DNA from: CALJTV01 sp034433775
Lineage (GTDB): Bacteria; Chloroflexota; Dehalococcoidia; GIF9; UBA5629
DNA: 5,891 nucleotides
Assembly (NCBI GenBank): GCA_034433775.1
Contig: DAOUAI010000139.1
Coordinates: forward strand, 1-5,891
Direction of reading: 5' to 3'
Shown: positions 5,723-5,891 of the stretch, piece after piece
Layout: each line of letters begins with the position of its first letter
Numbering within the stretch: position 1 is the first letter of the stretch
Program-made: the position numbers and the translations under genes
Notes under the pieces: generated by a model
Seen by the model: the letters and a program-made list of their open reading frames with translations, nothing else
Databases searched by the model: none
What the model was told of the DNA's origin: nothing

Positions 5723-5891
5723 TTTATCCTAGCCCTCCTTAACAGCGAATCAGGCAGACTGTAACGATAGAAAGTGCCCGCTGGATCGCGGATATCGTCG
5801 ATAATTTTCTGTATTTCTTCAGGATCATTGGAGTCGATAACTGAAGCTACCGCACTAAGGAAGTGCGCACCTTGATCAATTACACCCTCTA
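5719..5891 (-). CDS. [NiFe]-hydrogenase small subunit, C-terminal end only (cut by window edge)
   Basis: On the minus strand an open frame enters from the right edge (first full codon at 5889) and ends with TGA at 5721-5719, giving the last 56 residues of a protein. It reads EGVIDQGAHFLSAVAS near the edge, then EEIQKIIDDIRDPAG and TFYRYSLPDSLLRRARIK at the end. This looks like the C-terminus of group 3 hydrogenase small subunits (NADH:ubiquinone oxidoreductase 20 kDa-like, MvhG/HoxY type): an 'EQGAK' helix, a 'VDS' segment and a final 'DP.GTFYRFSLP' stretch. These proteins carry Fe-S clusters that move electrons away from the active site, but the cluster-binding cysteines lie outside the window. 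Its stop overlaps the large-subunit start by four bases (ATGA), as expected for a stoichiometric pair. The family call rests on the fragment plus position. Confidence 0.82.
   Translation of the reverse strand, partial: EGVIDQGAHFLSAVASVIDSNDPEEIQKIIDDIRDPAGTFYRYSLPDSLLRRARIK
5733..5740 (-). promoter_or_regulatory. Ribosome binding site for the hydrogenase large subunit
   Basis: AAGGAGGG on the minus strand lies ten bases before the ATG at 5722. It is inside the coding sequence of the small subunit, where it encodes part of Leu-Arg-Arg. A strong internal site plus the ATGA overlap suggests both re-initiation and independent loading, keeping the two subunits balanced. Confidence 0.75.

Overview
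The window looks like the chromosome of an anaerobic, hydrogen-metabolising bacterium, most likely a Firmicute of the Clostridia/Peptococcaceae kind. That guess rests on strong AAGGAGG ribosome sites, tight operons, a group 3 [NiFe] hydrogenase and a prokaryotic ECF metal transporter. No rRNA or other marker gene is present, so the taxonomy is tentative.

Layout. The plus strand (1-2895) carries the 3' part of a Fur-family metal-sensing regulator, cut by the left edge. An 82-base gap follows, then a complete four-gene ECF-type nickel/cobalt importer: CbiM/NikM substrate-binding membrane protein, a small PDGLE-domain protein (CbiN/NikN role), the CbiQ/NikQ transmembrane coupling protein and the CbiO/NikO ATPase. 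The minus strand (5891-2892, read right to left) carries the 3' end of a [NiFe]-hydrogenase small subunit, cut by the right edge and too short to be obvious as an ORF. It is followed by the complete hydrogenase large subunit, its maturation endopeptidase, and nadC (quinolinate phosphoribosyltransferase). The two units meet tail to tail and their stop codons overlap by four bases.

How the genes fit together. The importer probably supplies nickel (cobalt cannot be excluded). The hydrogenase large subunit needs nickel in its active site, and the protease removes the C-terminal tail of that subunit after nickel is inserted. The Fur-type regulator beside the importer is a plausible metal sensor for it. 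A 14-base inverted repeat (TGCAAA-GA-TTTGCA) in the gap before cbiM is a candidate operator. The gap is too short for a cobalamin riboswitch, which weakens the case for B12-linked cobalt import. nadC belongs to NAD synthesis and seems to ride on the hydrogenase transcript.

All genes belong to known families; I found no clearly undescribed system. The points worth a second look are the nickel-themed clustering with its candidate operator, the dense gene overlaps, and two substitutions in normally conserved motifs (hydrogenase L2 motif, NadC active-site loop). No tRNA, rRNA, CRISPR, insertion sequence or convincing terminator was seen. The only non-coding stretches are about 82 bases (384-465), 18 bases (1111-1128) and 37 bases (4225-4261).
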